NCBI GenBank assembly: GCA_024400495.1
Contig: JAKSMR010000007.1
Span: 34,085 to 98,084 of the forward strand
DNA: 64,000 nt
Origin: Bacteroidales bacterium
GTDB lineage: Bacteria > Bacteroidota > Bacteroidia > Bacteroidales > P3
Direction: 5' to 3'
A model generated the notes under the pieces. It saw only the letters and a list, made by a program, of their open reading frames with translations, made no database searches and had not been told where the DNA came from. A program made the position numbers and the translations under genes. Below are positions 55,555 through 63,967 of this stretch, piece after piece; the stretch's first letter is position 1; every line of letters starts with the position of its first letter.

Positions 55555-55754
55555 GTTATTTATGTACTTTAATATATTATTTCAAGTTGGATTTGATACA
55601 ATATTACATGCTTATTAACGCAAATAGCGAAAAAAGGTTTCAATTTTTTACGATTTTTTTATTCTTTTACTATAAAATCACCTCTCCCGAGGCTCAAATC
55701 CACACATCCCCCTCGGCCCTATCCCCCTCTCTGCCCACAACAATCCCCCCTCGT

Positions 55755-55908
55755 CCGCTTCGTTCTCATTCTAGCGTCGCTCTTGCGTCGCATCAAGGTC
55801 GCATCAAGGTCGCACCAAAGTCGCTCTTGCTTCGCTTCAGAGTCGCTCTAGGACCAACCATTTGCGAGGCTGCACTATGGCTAGAGCGAGGCTACCGTAG
55901 CGTTGCTA
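55755..55908. repeat. 11-bp tandem array D
   Basis: Twelve units in register at 55777-55908: TCGCTCTTGCG, TCGCATCAAGG, TCGCATCAAGG, TCGCACCAAAG, TCGCTCTTGCT, TCGCTTCAGAG, TCGCTCTAGGA, CCAACCATTTG, CGAGGCTGCAC, TATGGCTAGAG, CGAGGCTACCG, TAGCGTTGCTA. Decayed units precede it from 55755. It occupies the space between the tRNA genes and the WG-lipoprotein gene; the rest of that gap holds no visible gene. Confidence 0.9.
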
Positions 55909-55987
55909 TGGGGGACAGACAAAAAAAGGATCCCCGTTTCACAACGAGAATCCCAAAACAACTAAATCAAAAAATATGAAAAAAAAG

Positions 55988-56064
55988 TGGTGATTCCGCT
56001 GCGATTCGAACGCAGGACCTACTGCTTAGAAGGCAGTTGCTCTATCCAGCTGAGCTACGGAACC
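55988..56064 (-). tRNA. tRNA-Arg (anticodon TCT)
   Basis: Complete cloverleaf: acceptor GGTTCCG with CGGAATC, anticodon stem CTGC/GCAG-type around CTTCTAA (TCT, reading AGA), T-arm CTGCG TTCGAAT CGCAG. The discriminator A is followed by an encoded CCA, unlike its two neighbours, and then a run of T that may end the tRNA transcript. Confidence 0.95.
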
Positions 56065-56205
56065 TTGTTTAGCCAAAACCTACTGGCTGGTTTTTTCAAG
56101 GTTTCTTTCTGTCTGGGAATTGTCATTCCCAATTTTAAGGAAAACCTTTTTTTCAAGGACCTCTCCTAAACAAAGAAAGCTTACTACGGTAAGCTCTTTT
56201 CTGCG

Positions 56206-56280
56206 TCGGGATAGCAAGATTCGAACTTGCGACCTCCTGCTCCCAAAGCAGGCGCGATAACCGGACTACGCTATATCCCG
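56206..56280 (-). tRNA. tRNA-Pro (anticodon TGG)
   Basis: Acceptor CGGGATA with TATCCCG, anticodon arm CCTGC TTTGGGA GCAGG (TGG), T-arm with GTTCGAATC. CCA is not encoded. Second of three tRNA genes in one transcript. Confidence 0.95.
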
Positions 56281-56313
56281 AGTCTCACCTCCTTCGTAGG
56301 TTCTTTTCTTTTG

Positions 56314-56401
56314 CGGAGAAGGGGGGATTCGAACCCCCGGTACCCTAATCGAGTACGACAGTTTAGCAAACTGTTGGTTTCAGCCACTCACCCACCTCTC
56401 C
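56314..56401 (-). tRNA. tRNA-Ser (anticodon GCT)
   Basis: An 88-nt class II tRNA with long variable arm (CGTACTCGATTAGGGTACC). Acceptor GGAGAGG with CTTCTCC, anticodon loop TTTGCTAAA (GCT, reading AGC/AGT), T-arm GGGGG TTCGAAT CCCCC. Discriminator G, no encoded CCA. Confidence 0.95.
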
Positions 56402-56446
56402 GTTAGCTGTCAAACTGTTGTTCAATCTTGCTGAACAAATCGAGTG

Positions 56447-56478
56447 CAAAAGTACTAACTTTTTTTGTATTAGCCAAA
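56447..56478 (-). promoter_or_regulatory. promoter of the Ser-Pro-Arg tRNA genes
   Basis: On the minus strand TTTG (56475-56478), a 20-nt spacer and TACTTTTG (56447-56454). Start of transcription expected about 40 nt before the tRNA-Ser gene. Confidence 0.75.
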
Positions 56479-56512
56479 AATATTTTTCTTTTGACAGCTT
56501 TTTTTTGCTAAT

Positions 56513-57259
56513 TTATTTCTTTTTAGCCTGATTAGCAACACCTTCAATTTTCTTACGAATTTCTTCAGGATCGCCCAAGAAATACTCTTTTTGGAGCTTC
56601 ATGTCGTCAGAAAATTCAAAAATGTAAGGAACTGCGGTAGGCAGATTGAACTTCAAAATCTCTTCGTTGCTCATACCGCGGAGCTCTTTAACAATACCAC
56701 GAAGGCTGTTTCCATGAGCCACGATGATAATCTGGTCGTTCTTCTCCATAGCGGGAAGGATGGTCCCTTTGTAGTAAGGCATGATACGATCGATAGTGTC
56801 GCAAAGAGCCTCAGTAGCAGGAAGGAGCTTGGGGTCTACGCCAGCATAACGCTCCTCGTTGCGAGGGTTGCGGGGATCGTTGTCCTCGAGGGCAGGAGGC
56901 TGCACATCATAGCTGCGGCGCCAGAGGAGCACCTGATCGTCGCCATATTTGGCAGCAGTATCGGCCTTGTTGAGGCCCTGGATAGCGCCATAGCTCTTCT
57001 CGTTGAGACGCCAGTTCTTCTCTACAGGGAGCCAGTCCATGTCCATAGCGTCGAGAATCTGGTTGAGAGTCTTCACAGCACGCTTCAGATAGGAGGTGTA
57101 GCACATCTGGGGCTTGAAACCCTCCTTCTTGAGGAGCTTGCCAGCCTCAAAGGCCTCTTTCACACCATTCTCGGTAAGGTCAACATCGGTCCAACCAGTA
57201 AAAAGATTCAGTTTATTCCATGCACTTTCGCCGTGGCGAACTAAGATAAGTGTCTTCAT
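56513..57259 (-). CDS. gpmA: 2,3-bisphosphoglycerate-dependent phosphoglycerate mutase
   Basis: A 248-aa glycolytic enzyme interconverting 3- and 2-phosphoglycerate. The phosphohistidine motif [10 protein letters not shown] (His9), [13 protein letters not shown], the substrate loop [27 protein letters not shown] and the second His in [14 protein letters not shown] are present. It lies close after (3' of) lgt region genes in gene order but on its own transcript. Confidence 0.95.
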   Translation of the reverse strand: MKTLILVRHGESAWNKLNLFTGWTDVDLTENGVKEAFEAGKLLKKEGFKPQMCYTSYLKRAVKTLNQILDAMDMDWLPVEKNWRLNEKSYGAIQGLNKADTAAKYGDDQVLLWRRSYDVQPPALEDNDPRNPRNEERYAGVDPKLLPATEALCDTIDRIMPYYKGTILPAMEKNDQIIIVAHGNSLRGIVKELRGMSNEEILKFNLPTAVPYIFEFSDDMKLQKEYFLGDPEEIRKKIEGVANQAKKK

Positions 57260-57336
57260 TGTTTATTCAATAGTTTATTAATATATTCGTAATTAATGTA
57301 TATTCTCCGTCTCTACAACACGCGTCCTGCGGCTCA

Positions 57337-57753
57337 TCAGTTGCTCTGCACCGAATAGATGGAGTCAACCACATAGCGGCTCATTCCTCGCCAAGGCAAC
57401 ATCCCTTTGTATTCCTTGTAGTGGAGCTCGACAGTCTTGCTGGTGCAACGCATCAGCGAGTCAGCCACTCTCTGGTCGGCCACCGAGAATTCGAACTCAT
57501 AGGACTGTATAGCTGTGCCGGCCTTGCCTTTGAATCCGCTCTGGATGATCTTCCCCTCGTTAGTCTTCCATATATAGCCCTTGTGGACCATATAGTTGAG
57601 CTCGCCAGCCTTCACGCCTTCGCCAAAGACGAAGTAGAACTTGAAGTAGCACAGGCCCACCAGGAAGAGGATCACGACCAATATCGTCCATACAAAGAAA
57701 CGTTTGGCTTTGGATCTCGCAGGTTTCTGCTGGAGTTGGGTCTCATTTTCCAT
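57337..57753 (-). CDS. single-pass membrane protein, unknown function
   Basis: A 138-aa protein with one membrane helix near residues 18-40 (RFFVWTILVVILFLVGLCYFKFYFVFG) and a soluble domain of about 95 residues outside (GEGVKAGELNYMVHKGYIWKTNEGKIIQSGF, then YEFEFSVADQRVADSLM). Bacteroidales often carry a like protein beside lgt. Function unknown; starts 23 nt after lgt. Confidence 0.8.
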   Translation of the reverse strand: MENETQLQQKPARSKAKRFFVWTILVVILFLVGLCYFKFYFVFGEGVKAGELNYMVHKGYIWKTNEGKIIQSGFKGKAGTAIQSYEFEFSVADQRVADSLMRCTSKTVELHYKEYKGMLPWRGMSRYVVDSIYSVQSN

Positions 57754-57776
57754 AATACTACGCGCGAAAGACTCGG

Positions 57777-58631
57777 TTATTTTACTTTCTTCTCAACAAA
57801 AGGCCCCTGCTTCAGTTTCCCCTTATACCCCAACACGAGCATCACCACTCCCAACAGGACGAAAGGCATGCTGAGCCATTGGCCCATATCAAGCAGCATT
57901 CCCTGTTCGAAAGCCACCTGCTCTTCTTTGACGAACTCGATGATGATGCGCATCCCGAAGAGAGCGATGAGCCACCACCCGAACATGACACCCGAGCGGA
58001 GCTTGGCGTCCTTCTTGACATAGACGAGATAGGAGACTACGAAGATGATGAGGTAGCTCAGCGCTTCGTAGAGCTGGGTAGGATGTTTGGGAACCGTCTC
58101 GCCATTACGCTCGAAGATGAAACCCCAAGGCAGGGAAGTCTCAACGCCGTAGATCTCGCTATTCATCAGGTTGCCCAGACGGATGAAACAGCCGCCAAGG
58201 GCGATGACGATGACAAAACGGTCGAGCATCCACCAGGGATTGATGCGTTTGTTGCGGTAGAAGAGCCACATGGTGAACAGGATGCCTATCGCAGCACCAT
58301 GGCTGGCGAGGCCTTGATAGCCGGTAAAATGCCCCGTCTTGAGGTCGATCGGCAGGAAAATCTCCAGCCAATGATCGGAGGTAAGGAAATAGTCGGGCTC
58401 ATAGAAGAGGCAATGGCCCATGCGTGCACCAACGAGCACGGCAAGGAACATATAGACGAAGAAACTGTCGAGGTACGACTCCTCGACACCTTCCTTCTTG
58501 AACATCTTCAGCAAGATGAAGTATCCGCAGAGGAAAGCGAAGAGGAATCCCAACGAGTACCAGCGCAGCCCGAAGCTTCCGAGCTGCACCAGCACAGGGT
58601 CGACGTTCCAATTGATGAACAAGTTCAGCAT
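57777..58631 (-). CDS. lgt: prolipoprotein diacylglyceryl transferase
   Basis: A 284-aa, seven-helix enzyme that attaches diacylglycerol to the lipobox Cys of prolipoproteins. Conserved blocks are LVGARMGHCLFYEPDYF, GLASHGAAIGILF (with the H of the HGG-like motif) and the Arg in GCFIRLGNLMNSEIYG. Several lipoproteins in this window would be its substrates. Confidence 0.93.
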   Translation of the reverse strand: MLNLFINWNVDPVLVQLGSFGLRWYSLGFLFAFLCGYFILLKMFKKEGVEESYLDSFFVYMFLAVLVGARMGHCLFYEPDYFLTSDHWLEIFLPIDLKTGHFTGYQGLASHGAAIGILFTMWLFYRNKRINPWWMLDRFVIVIALGGCFIRLGNLMNSEIYGVETSLPWGFIFERNGETVPKHPTQLYEALSYLIIFVVSYLVYVKKDAKLRSGVMFGWWLIALFGMRIIIEFVKEEQVAFEQGMLLDMGQWLSMPFVLLGVVMLVLGYKGKLKQGPFVEKKVK

Positions 58632-58673
58632 GATGATTCGAACTTTGTAGTTTTAAGTTGCGAGCTTTCTGAC

Positions 58674-60227
58674 TTACTTGGCGTAGTTGACTGCTCGGGT
58701 TTCACGAATAACAGTAACCTTGATCTGACCAGGATAGGTCATCTCGTTCTGAATCTGCTTGGAGAGATCGTAAGAGAGTTTGTTTGCTTCGGCGTCGCTG
58801 ACCTTCTCTGCGCCAACGATAACACGGAGTTCACGACCGGCCTGGATAGCGTAGGTCTTCACTACTCCGGGGTAGCTCATAGCCATCTCTTCGAGTTTGT
58901 TGAGGCGGTTGATGTAAGCCTCTACAACTTCGCGACGAGCGCCGGGACGAGCGCCGCTGATGGCGTCGCACACCTGGATGATGGGAGCGATGAGGCTGGT
59001 CATCTCCATCTCATCGTGGTGGGAACCGATGGCGTTGCAGACGTCGGCATTCTCTTTGTATTTCTCAGCAAGCTTCATACCGAGGATTGCGTGTGGCAGC
59101 TCGGGCTCGGTCTCGGGCACTTTGCCGATATCGTGGAGCAGGCCAGCACGTTTAGCCAGCTTGGGGTTGAGGCCTAGCTCGCTAGCCATAGTGGCGGCGA
59201 GGTTGGCGACCTCGCGGCTGTGCTGGAGGAGGTTCTGGCCATAGGAGGAACGGTATTTCATACGACCGACCATGCGCATCAGTTCGTGGTTCATGTTGTT
59301 GATGCCGAGGTCGATACAGGTGCGCTTACCTACTTCAACGATCTCCTGCTCGATCTGCTTGCGGGTCTTAGCCACCACCTCTTCGATACGTGCGGGGTGG
59401 ATACGGCCGTCGGTGACGAGCTTGTGGAGAGAGAGGCGTGCTATCTCGCGGCGTACGGGGTCAAAGCCGGAGAGGATGATGGCGTCGGGGGAGTCGTCGA
59501 TGATGATCTCTACGCCGGTCAGCGACTCGAGGGTGCGGATGTTACGACCCTCGCGGCCGATGATGCGGCCTTTTACCTCTTCGTTCTCGAGGTTGAAGAC
59601 GGTGACGGTATTCTCTATAGCGGCCTCGGTGGCGGTGCGCTGGATGCTCTGGATGACGATCTTTTTGGCCTGTTCGTTGGCGGTCATCTTAGCCTCTTCT
59701 ACGATGTCGACGATGCTGTTGGCGGCTTCGGCCTTGGCTTCGTCGGTGATGGCGTCGATGAGCTGCTGCTTGGCCTCTTCGGCGGTCATGCCGGCGATGT
59801 GCTCGAGCTTGGAGACACTCTCGCGGTAGACCTTCTCTACTTCGGCCTGACGTTTGTTGAGCACCTCGATCTGGTTGTTGAGGTTTTCGCTGGCATTCTT
59901 AAGCTCGTTGCTTTTGCGCTGGAGGTCGTCAACCTTCTGGGCGAGGGTCTGCTCGCGCTGCTTGAGCTTCTGCTCTACTTCGTGGAGCTTGTTGTTGCGT
60001 TCGTTACATTGTTTGTCGTGCTCGCTCTTGAGCTGGAGGAACTTTTCCTTGGCTTGGAGGATTTTCTTCTCCTTAAGCATCTCGCCTTCCTTCTCGGCGT
60101 TTCTGAGAGCCTCCTGGCTTTTGGCGGTGAGTTTGTTTTTCATTACAGTGGTCGAGAGCCATACGGCTACGCCGCCACCTACTACGAGTCCCCCGATTGC
60201 TACGAGGATTGGTACTATGATACTCAT
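58674..60227 (-). CDS. rny: ribonuclease Y
   Basis: A 517-aa membrane-anchored endoribonuclease that starts mRNA decay. One N-terminal helix ([22 protein letters not shown]), a long coiled coil to about residue 200, a KH domain ([25 protein letters not shown]), an HD domain with [10 protein letters not shown] and GSHHDEME, and a conserved C-terminal region. Length is standard. Confidence 0.96.
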   Translation of the reverse strand: MSIIVPILVAIGGLVVGGGVAVWLSTTVMKNKLTAKSQEALRNAEKEGEMLKEKKILQAKEKFLQLKSEHDKQCNERNNKLHEVEQKLKQREQTLAQKVDDLQRKSNELKNASENLNNQIEVLNKRQAEVEKVYRESVSKLEHIAGMTAEEAKQQLIDAITDEAKAEAANSIVDIVEEAKMTANEQAKKIVIQSIQRTATEAAIENTVTVFNLENEEVKGRIIGREGRNIRTLESLTGVEIIIDDSPDAIILSGFDPVRREIARLSLHKLVTDGRIHPARIEEVVAKTRKQIEQEIVEVGKRTCIDLGINNMNHELMRMVGRMKYRSSYGQNLLQHSREVANLAATMASELGLNPKLAKRAGLLHDIGKVPETEPELPHAILGMKLAEKYKENADVCNAIGSHHDEMEMTSLIAPIIQVCDAISGARPGARREVVEAYINRLNKLEEMAMSYPGVVKTYAIQAGRELRVIVGAEKVSDAEANKLSYDLSKQIQNEMTYPGQIKVTVIRETRAVNYAK

Positions 60228-60531
60228 GTGTGATAAAGTGTTGTTAGGGGGAACGTGCTATGGGAATCGGGTTTCTCTGCGTGAGTTAGTGACAAGGATT
60301 CAAACGTGAACTGATGGTGTTGCTCTTTCTCGTTGTCTGCCTGCTGTCTCCCATGCTTTTGAAAAAAACTGCATCTCATCCTCCGAGAGTTATGGTAAAC
60401 TCTGAATTGTTAGGATTTGAGTGCCGGGTGTCTCAGCTATCAATCGTACCCCATATCGCTATGTCCGCACGATGGCCCTCTAGGCCAACCTACCCACCCT
60501 GAGTCAGCTCGGTTTGTAAAAGGTGTTGAGT
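60228..60531 (-). ncRNA. ssrS: candidate 6S RNA (between zapA and rny)
   Basis: A 300-nt gap without ORFs. On the minus strand pairings include GAG-TG with CA-CTC and GGGTG with CACCC enclosing an inner region, TGGCC/GGCCA around TAGAG, and ATCGT/ACGAT (roughly 60420-60500). From memory, 6S RNA is annotated between zapA and rny in Bacteroides-type genomes. I infer it from this place and the folded sequence; I could not confirm the 6S central bubble, and exact ends are unknown. Confidence 0.4.
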
Positions 60532-60849
60532 TTACAAACTGTTTTGGATGGGATGCAGGTAGTTATCGAGGGCGGAGTCTATCTCCTCCATTTTCTTTAT
60601 CAGTTCGCTGTCTTTAAACTTCAGATTTTCTTGTATCTTGATGAGTTCTGTTGCCTGACCGAGCGCTGCCATGGCCAAGAGGTCCTGGTTGTCGCGTCCG
60701 ACGTAGCTCTTCCCGTACATCTTTGCTTGCGCATCGATGGTCTCTGCTGCCTTTCGTAAGGCTGCCTCCTGACTACGCGCTGCCTTGAGCTTGTAGTTTC
60801 GCCCCAACACGGTGACGGTTACAGGTATGAGTTCGTCGTTAGCATTCAT
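60532..60849 (-). CDS. zapA: cell division protein ZapA
   Basis: A 105-aa FtsZ-ring stabiliser. The N-terminal fold (IPVTVTVLGRNYKLKAARSQEAALRKAAETIDAQAKMY) and the long C-terminal helix match ZapA. Three nt after a coiled-coil protein gene. Confidence 0.88.
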   Translation of the reverse strand: MNANDELIPVTVTVLGRNYKLKAARSQEAALRKAAETIDAQAKMYGKSYVGRDNQDLLAMAALGQATELIKIQENLKFKDSELIKKMEEIDSALDNYLHPIQNSL

Positions 60850-60852
60850 CGC

Positions 60853-61146
60853 CTAGTCGATTTTGTTCAGTAAAGATATGCTTCTATCTATAGTTCTGAT
60901 CAACTGATTGATCTTGAGTTTTATTTCAGCCGAATCGCCCTTTTCTTCTAGCGTGTTCCTGAGTTTTAGAATTTTATTTTGTTCTTTGAGTTTGTTTATT
61001 TCGAGTTCTTGGTTTTTGATGATCTCTTTCTGTTCTTCCTGACGTTCGATCTGGCGCAGCTTGTCCTCTTTGAGGCGTTTGTTCTCCTCAACAAGAAGAC
61101 GGATCTTGTATTCTATGCCTGCCAGCTTGGTTTCGTAGTCGAACAT
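60853..61146 (-). CDS. coiled-coil protein, possibly ZapB-like
   Basis: A 97-aa protein predicted to be one long coiled coil (VEENKRLKEDKLRQIERQEEQKEIIKNQELEINKLKEQN). Its place directly before zapA suggests a division-ring partner like ZapB, which is inference; coiled coils of this sort cannot be assigned by sequence alone. Confidence 0.75.
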   Translation of the reverse strand: MFDYETKLAGIEYKIRLLVEENKRLKEDKLRQIERQEEQKEIIKNQELEINKLKEQNKILKLRNTLEEKGDSAEIKLKINQLIRTIDRSISLLNKID

Positions 61147-61283
61147 GGGAGTTTGTTATCTGTTTTTTCTTCAAGTGCCGGTCTCGGGGCTGGGGAGTTG
61201 TGGCTCGGGGCTCGTGTGGATTTGGCGGCGGGAGCGGCTCCTGGCTCCTGGGCCGGGCGCTTGAACTTGCTTTCTATCGGGTT

Positions 61284-62513
61284 TTAGTGTTCGCAGTTGC
61301 ATCCGCAGTCGAGACCGAGGTCGTGACCCATGCGTTCCTGCTTGGTCTTGAGATATTTTTCGTTGTACTGGTTGGGTTTGATGACGATGGGCACGGTCTC
61401 CACGATCTCGAGGCCGTAGCCTTCGAGGCCACTGCGTTTCACGGGGTTGTTGGTCATCAGACGCATCTTGCCGACGCCGAGGTCGCGGAGGATCTGGGCG
61501 CCGATGCCGTAGTCGCGCTCGTCGGCTTTGAAGCCGAGCTTGAGGTTGGCTTCCACGGTGTCGTAGCCCTGCTCCTGGAGGTGGTAAGCTTTGAGTTTGT
61601 TCACGAGGCCGATGCCGCGGCCTTCCTGACTCATATAGACTACGAGGCCTTTGCCTTCTTTCTCAATCATCTTCATAGCTTCGTGAAGCTGGCCGCCACA
61701 ATCGCACTTGCAGCTGCCGAAGATGTCGCCGGTGGCACAGCTGGAGTGGACGCGCACGAGCACAGGTTCGTCCTCTTTCCATTCGCCTTTGCGGAGCACC
61801 ATATGGGTGGCGCCGTTGTCGAGCTGGGTGTAGGCAATGAGGTTGAAGTTGCCGTGCTCGGTGGGGAGGAACACCTCTTCTTCTTTGCGGATGAGGGTCT
61901 CGTGGGCCACGCGGTAGGCGATGAGGTCTTTGATGGCGACGATCTTCAGGCCGAATTTCTTGGCCACTTCCTGCAGCTGGGGCATGCGGGCCATGGTGCC
62001 GTCTTCGTTGATGATCTCGATGAGGGCTGCTGCGGGATAGAGGCCTGCCAGGCGGGCGAGGTCGACCGATGCCTCGGTGTGGCCGGCGCGGACGAGCACG
62101 CCGCCATTGCGGGCACGCAGAGGGTTGATGTGGCCGGGACGGCCCAGGTCGCTGGGCTTGGTGTTGGGGTTGGCCAGAGCGTTGATGGTCATAGCACGGT
62201 CGTGCATAGAGACGCCGGTAGTGCAGCCCTCGAGCAGGTCGACGGTGACGGTGAAAGGAGTGCCGAGCATGGAGGTGTTGTCGTGAACCTGCATGTCGAG
62301 GTTGAGCTCCTTGCAGCGGTCCTCGGTGATAGGTGCGCAGAGGACACCACGTCCGTTATGGAGCATGAAATTCACATGTTCGGGGGTGATTTTCTCTGCT
62401 GCGATGATAAAGTCGCCTTCGTTCTCGCGGTCTTCATCATCGACCACAATCACGAATTTGCCAGCTTTGAAGTCCTCGATTGCTTCTTCTATAGTGTTGA
62501 GTTTGAAATCCAT
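61284..62513 (-). CDS. ribBA: bifunctional DHBP synthase / GTP cyclohydrolase II
   Basis: A 409-aa enzyme with two early steps of riboflavin synthesis. Residues about 1-200 are 3,4-dihydroxy-2-butanone 4-phosphate synthase ([39 protein letters not shown]). Residues about 205-400 are GTP cyclohydrolase II with three zinc Cys ([20 protein letters not shown]) and [13 protein letters not shown]. It ends in a Cys/His tail (LDCGCNCEH). The leader is only about 40 nt and holds no FMN riboswitch. Confidence 0.95.
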   Translation of the reverse strand: MDFKLNTIEEAIEDFKAGKFVIVVDDEDRENEGDFIIAAEKITPEHVNFMLHNGRGVLCAPITEDRCKELNLDMQVHDNTSMLGTPFTVTVDLLEGCTTGVSMHDRAMTINALANPNTKPSDLGRPGHINPLRARNGGVLVRAGHTEASVDLARLAGLYPAAALIEIINEDGTMARMPQLQEVAKKFGLKIVAIKDLIAYRVAHETLIRKEEEVFLPTEHGNFNLIAYTQLDNGATHMVLRKGEWKEDEPVLVRVHSSCATGDIFGSCKCDCGGQLHEAMKMIEKEGKGLVVYMSQEGRGIGLVNKLKAYHLQEQGYDTVEANLKLGFKADERDYGIGAQILRDLGVGKMRLMTNNPVKRSGLEGYGLEIVETVPIVIKPNQYNEKYLKTKQERMGHDLGLDCGCNCEH

Positions 62514-62532
62514 AATTTATTATATATATAGG

Positions 62533-62563
62533 CCGGACACCATTATCCGGAACTGCAAATATA
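62533..62563 (-). promoter_or_regulatory. -7 element and leader hairpin of ribBA
   Basis: TATATTTG (62556-62563, minus strand) serves as a likely -7 box; CCGGA/TCCGG (62533-62550) forms a small hairpin at the start of the transcript. Confidence 0.45.
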
Positions 62564-62630
62564 CGATTTTTTTTTATTTTACAGCCACTTTTTAATAATA
62601 ATTAAAAATATATTAACCATCTCCCCGTCT

Positions 62631-62696
62631 CTCGCCAGAAGGACGCCAGCGCCGCATCAGGCTCGCACCAGCGTCGGACCAAGGCCTCACCAGCCA
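62631..62696. repeat. 11-bp tandem array E
   Basis: Six units in register: CTCGCCAGAAG, GACGCCAGCGC, CGCATCAGGCT, CGCACCAGCGT, CGGACCAAGGC, CTCACCAGCCA. After it come CCATAG/CTATGG (62694-62710) and CTACGCTCT/AGAGTGTAG (62717-62739) hairpins; array D shares the words CGCTCTAG and CTATGG. It lies between ribBA and the 3' end of the next gene. Confidence 0.85.
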
Positions 62697-62743
62697 TAGT
62701 CTCCCTATGGCCCTGGACTACGCTCTAGCGAGAGTGTAGCGGA

Positions 62744-62770
62744 CTTGTCCCTTGCCTGCATCAGGACAAG
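62744..62770 (-). terminator. possible terminator of the FMN-binding protein gene
   Basis: CTTGTCC (62744-62750) and GGACAAG (62764-62770) form a 7-bp stem 83 nt past the stop at 62853; no clear T-tract. Confidence 0.3.
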
Positions 62771-62852
62771 GGAGGGTCTCCTGCAGCCTCGGCGGCCATA
62801 GGAAACCCTTCCTCTATCGGGCCACCCCAGGTTGCCCGACTTGCCTCATATC

Positions 62853-63317
62853 CTATTTGGCGCCAATCTGGCCCAGGCAGGCTTTCAGGCTCTTCTTCAC
62901 GCCCTCGGAGGTATAGGTGGCGCCAGCCACGGCGTCGACCTCTTTCTTCTTCGCTTCGCCGATGGTGAGACCGTTCCACCTGTCGAGGAAGCCCGAGGCG
63001 ACGACATGGTTCAGATAACCGGGGGTCTCGCTATTCTGCAGCAGTTTGACGCTGGTGATGCGCTTCTGGGCGTCGAAAGTCACCATGAGAGGCGTCTCGC
63101 CGGCATAGCCTCGGATGCCGTTGCTGGCAGGCTTCGAATAGGCCACATAGCCCAACAGGGCGTTGCGCTTGCCATACACCTCGGTCCAGCCTTTGGCCAC
63201 AGTCACCTTCTTGGCGCCGGGAAAGATCTGGGCGATATCTGCTGGCACCTTCTGGGCACAGCCCACGAAAGGCACAAGAACGGCCAGGGTCAATACGATT
63301 GTAAGTAATCTCTTCAT
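62853..63317 (-). CDS. FMN-binding domain lipoprotein
   Basis: A 154-aa protein with a lipoprotein signal (TIVLTLAVLVPFVGCAQK). The FMN-binding domain contains AGATYTSEGVKKSLKACL near the end, the motif whose Thr can be covalently flavinylated by ApbE, and GETPLMVTFDAQKRITSVKLLQNSETPGY, as in RnfG/NqrC. No Rnf or ApbE gene is nearby. It may carry electrons at the outer face of the inner membrane or at the outer membrane. Confidence 0.85.
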   Translation of the reverse strand: MKRLLTIVLTLAVLVPFVGCAQKVPADIAQIFPGAKKVTVAKGWTEVYGKRNALLGYVAYSKPASNGIRGYAGETPLMVTFDAQKRITSVKLLQNSETPGYLNHVVASGFLDRWNGLTIGEAKKKEVDAVAGATYTSEGVKKSLKACLGQIGAK

Positions 63318-63414
63318 GTTGGTTTTTCTTTCTTCTATCTATTAGATTAGTACGCCGGGAAATGGTTTTCTTGCATGCGCCCGAACTTAATTCCGGTCTC
63401 TTTGTAGGCGACGT

Positions 63415-63452
63415 CTAAAGATTAGTTCCCTCAAAACCCTCAGAGGTCACCT
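63415..63452. repeat. left copy of inverted motif flanking mgsA
   Basis: CTAAAGATTAG (63415-63425) and AGAGGTCACCT (63442-63452). The second is the exact inverse of AGGTGACCTCT at 63948-63958 on the other side of mgsA. Confidence 0.55.
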
Positions 63453-63468
63453 TTACAGCAATTTCCAC

Positions 63469-63936
63469 CTACACCCCGTCTTCCAGCTTACGCGTGCGGT
63501 AGCGCTCGATGCAACGAGGCAGCTGATGTTCGTATTCCGGATCCTTGAAGAGGCCTGAACGGAAAAGGAAGTCGGCCGTAGAGGCGTTGGTGGCGAAGGG
63601 AATATTGTAGAGCGAAGCCAGTCGCACCAGACCTTGGATGTCGCTCTGGTGTCCTTGCACTATCAGATTGTCGCAGAAGAAGATGAGCATATCTATCTTC
63701 CCTTCGGCAATCATCGCTCCTATCTGAGCATCGCCGCCCAGCGGACCGCTGAGAAGTCGGTTCACCACCGGAGCTTCATCGCCCAGCTCATCCTTCAGAG
63801 CCTCGCCGATGAGCCGGCCCGTAGTTCCGGTGCAGAACAACACGTTATCCATCATCAGACGAGCGTTCTTACGCACCCAGTCGGTCAGTTCGACCTTACG
63901 CGCATCATGCGCCACAAAAGCAATATTCTTGATCAT
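63469..63936 (-). CDS. mgsA: methylglyoxal synthase
   Basis: A 155-aa enzyme turning dihydroxyacetone phosphate into methylglyoxal and phosphate, a relief valve when sugar phosphates build up. NIAFVAHDARKVELTDWV, FCTGTTGRLIGEAL, LLSGPLGGDAQIGAMIAEGKIDMLIFFCDNL and the HQSDIQGLVRLASLYNIPFATNASTADFLF block are diagnostic; the catalytic Asp is in GGDAQ. Flanked by an 11-nt inverted motif. Confidence 0.94.
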   Translation of the reverse strand: MIKNIAFVAHDARKVELTDWVRKNARLMMDNVLFCTGTTGRLIGEALKDELGDEAPVVNRLLSGPLGGDAQIGAMIAEGKIDMLIFFCDNLIVQGHQSDIQGLVRLASLYNIPFATNASTADFLFRSGLFKDPEYEHQLPRCIERYRTRKLEDGV

Positions 63937-63947
63937 AGTATATGTTT

Positions 63948-63967
63948 AGGTGACCTCTAATAATTAG
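63948..63967. repeat. right copy of inverted motif flanking mgsA
   Basis: AGGTGACCTCT (63948-63958) overlapping CTAATAATTAG (63957-63967). It lies 12 nt upstream of the mgsA start and mirrors the left copy. Confidence 0.55.

Noticed and set aside
61147-61283. GC-rich spacer between ribBA and the coiled-coil gene as an array
   Set aside because: CTCGGGGCT repeats once at 21 bp, but no 11-bp register is visible.
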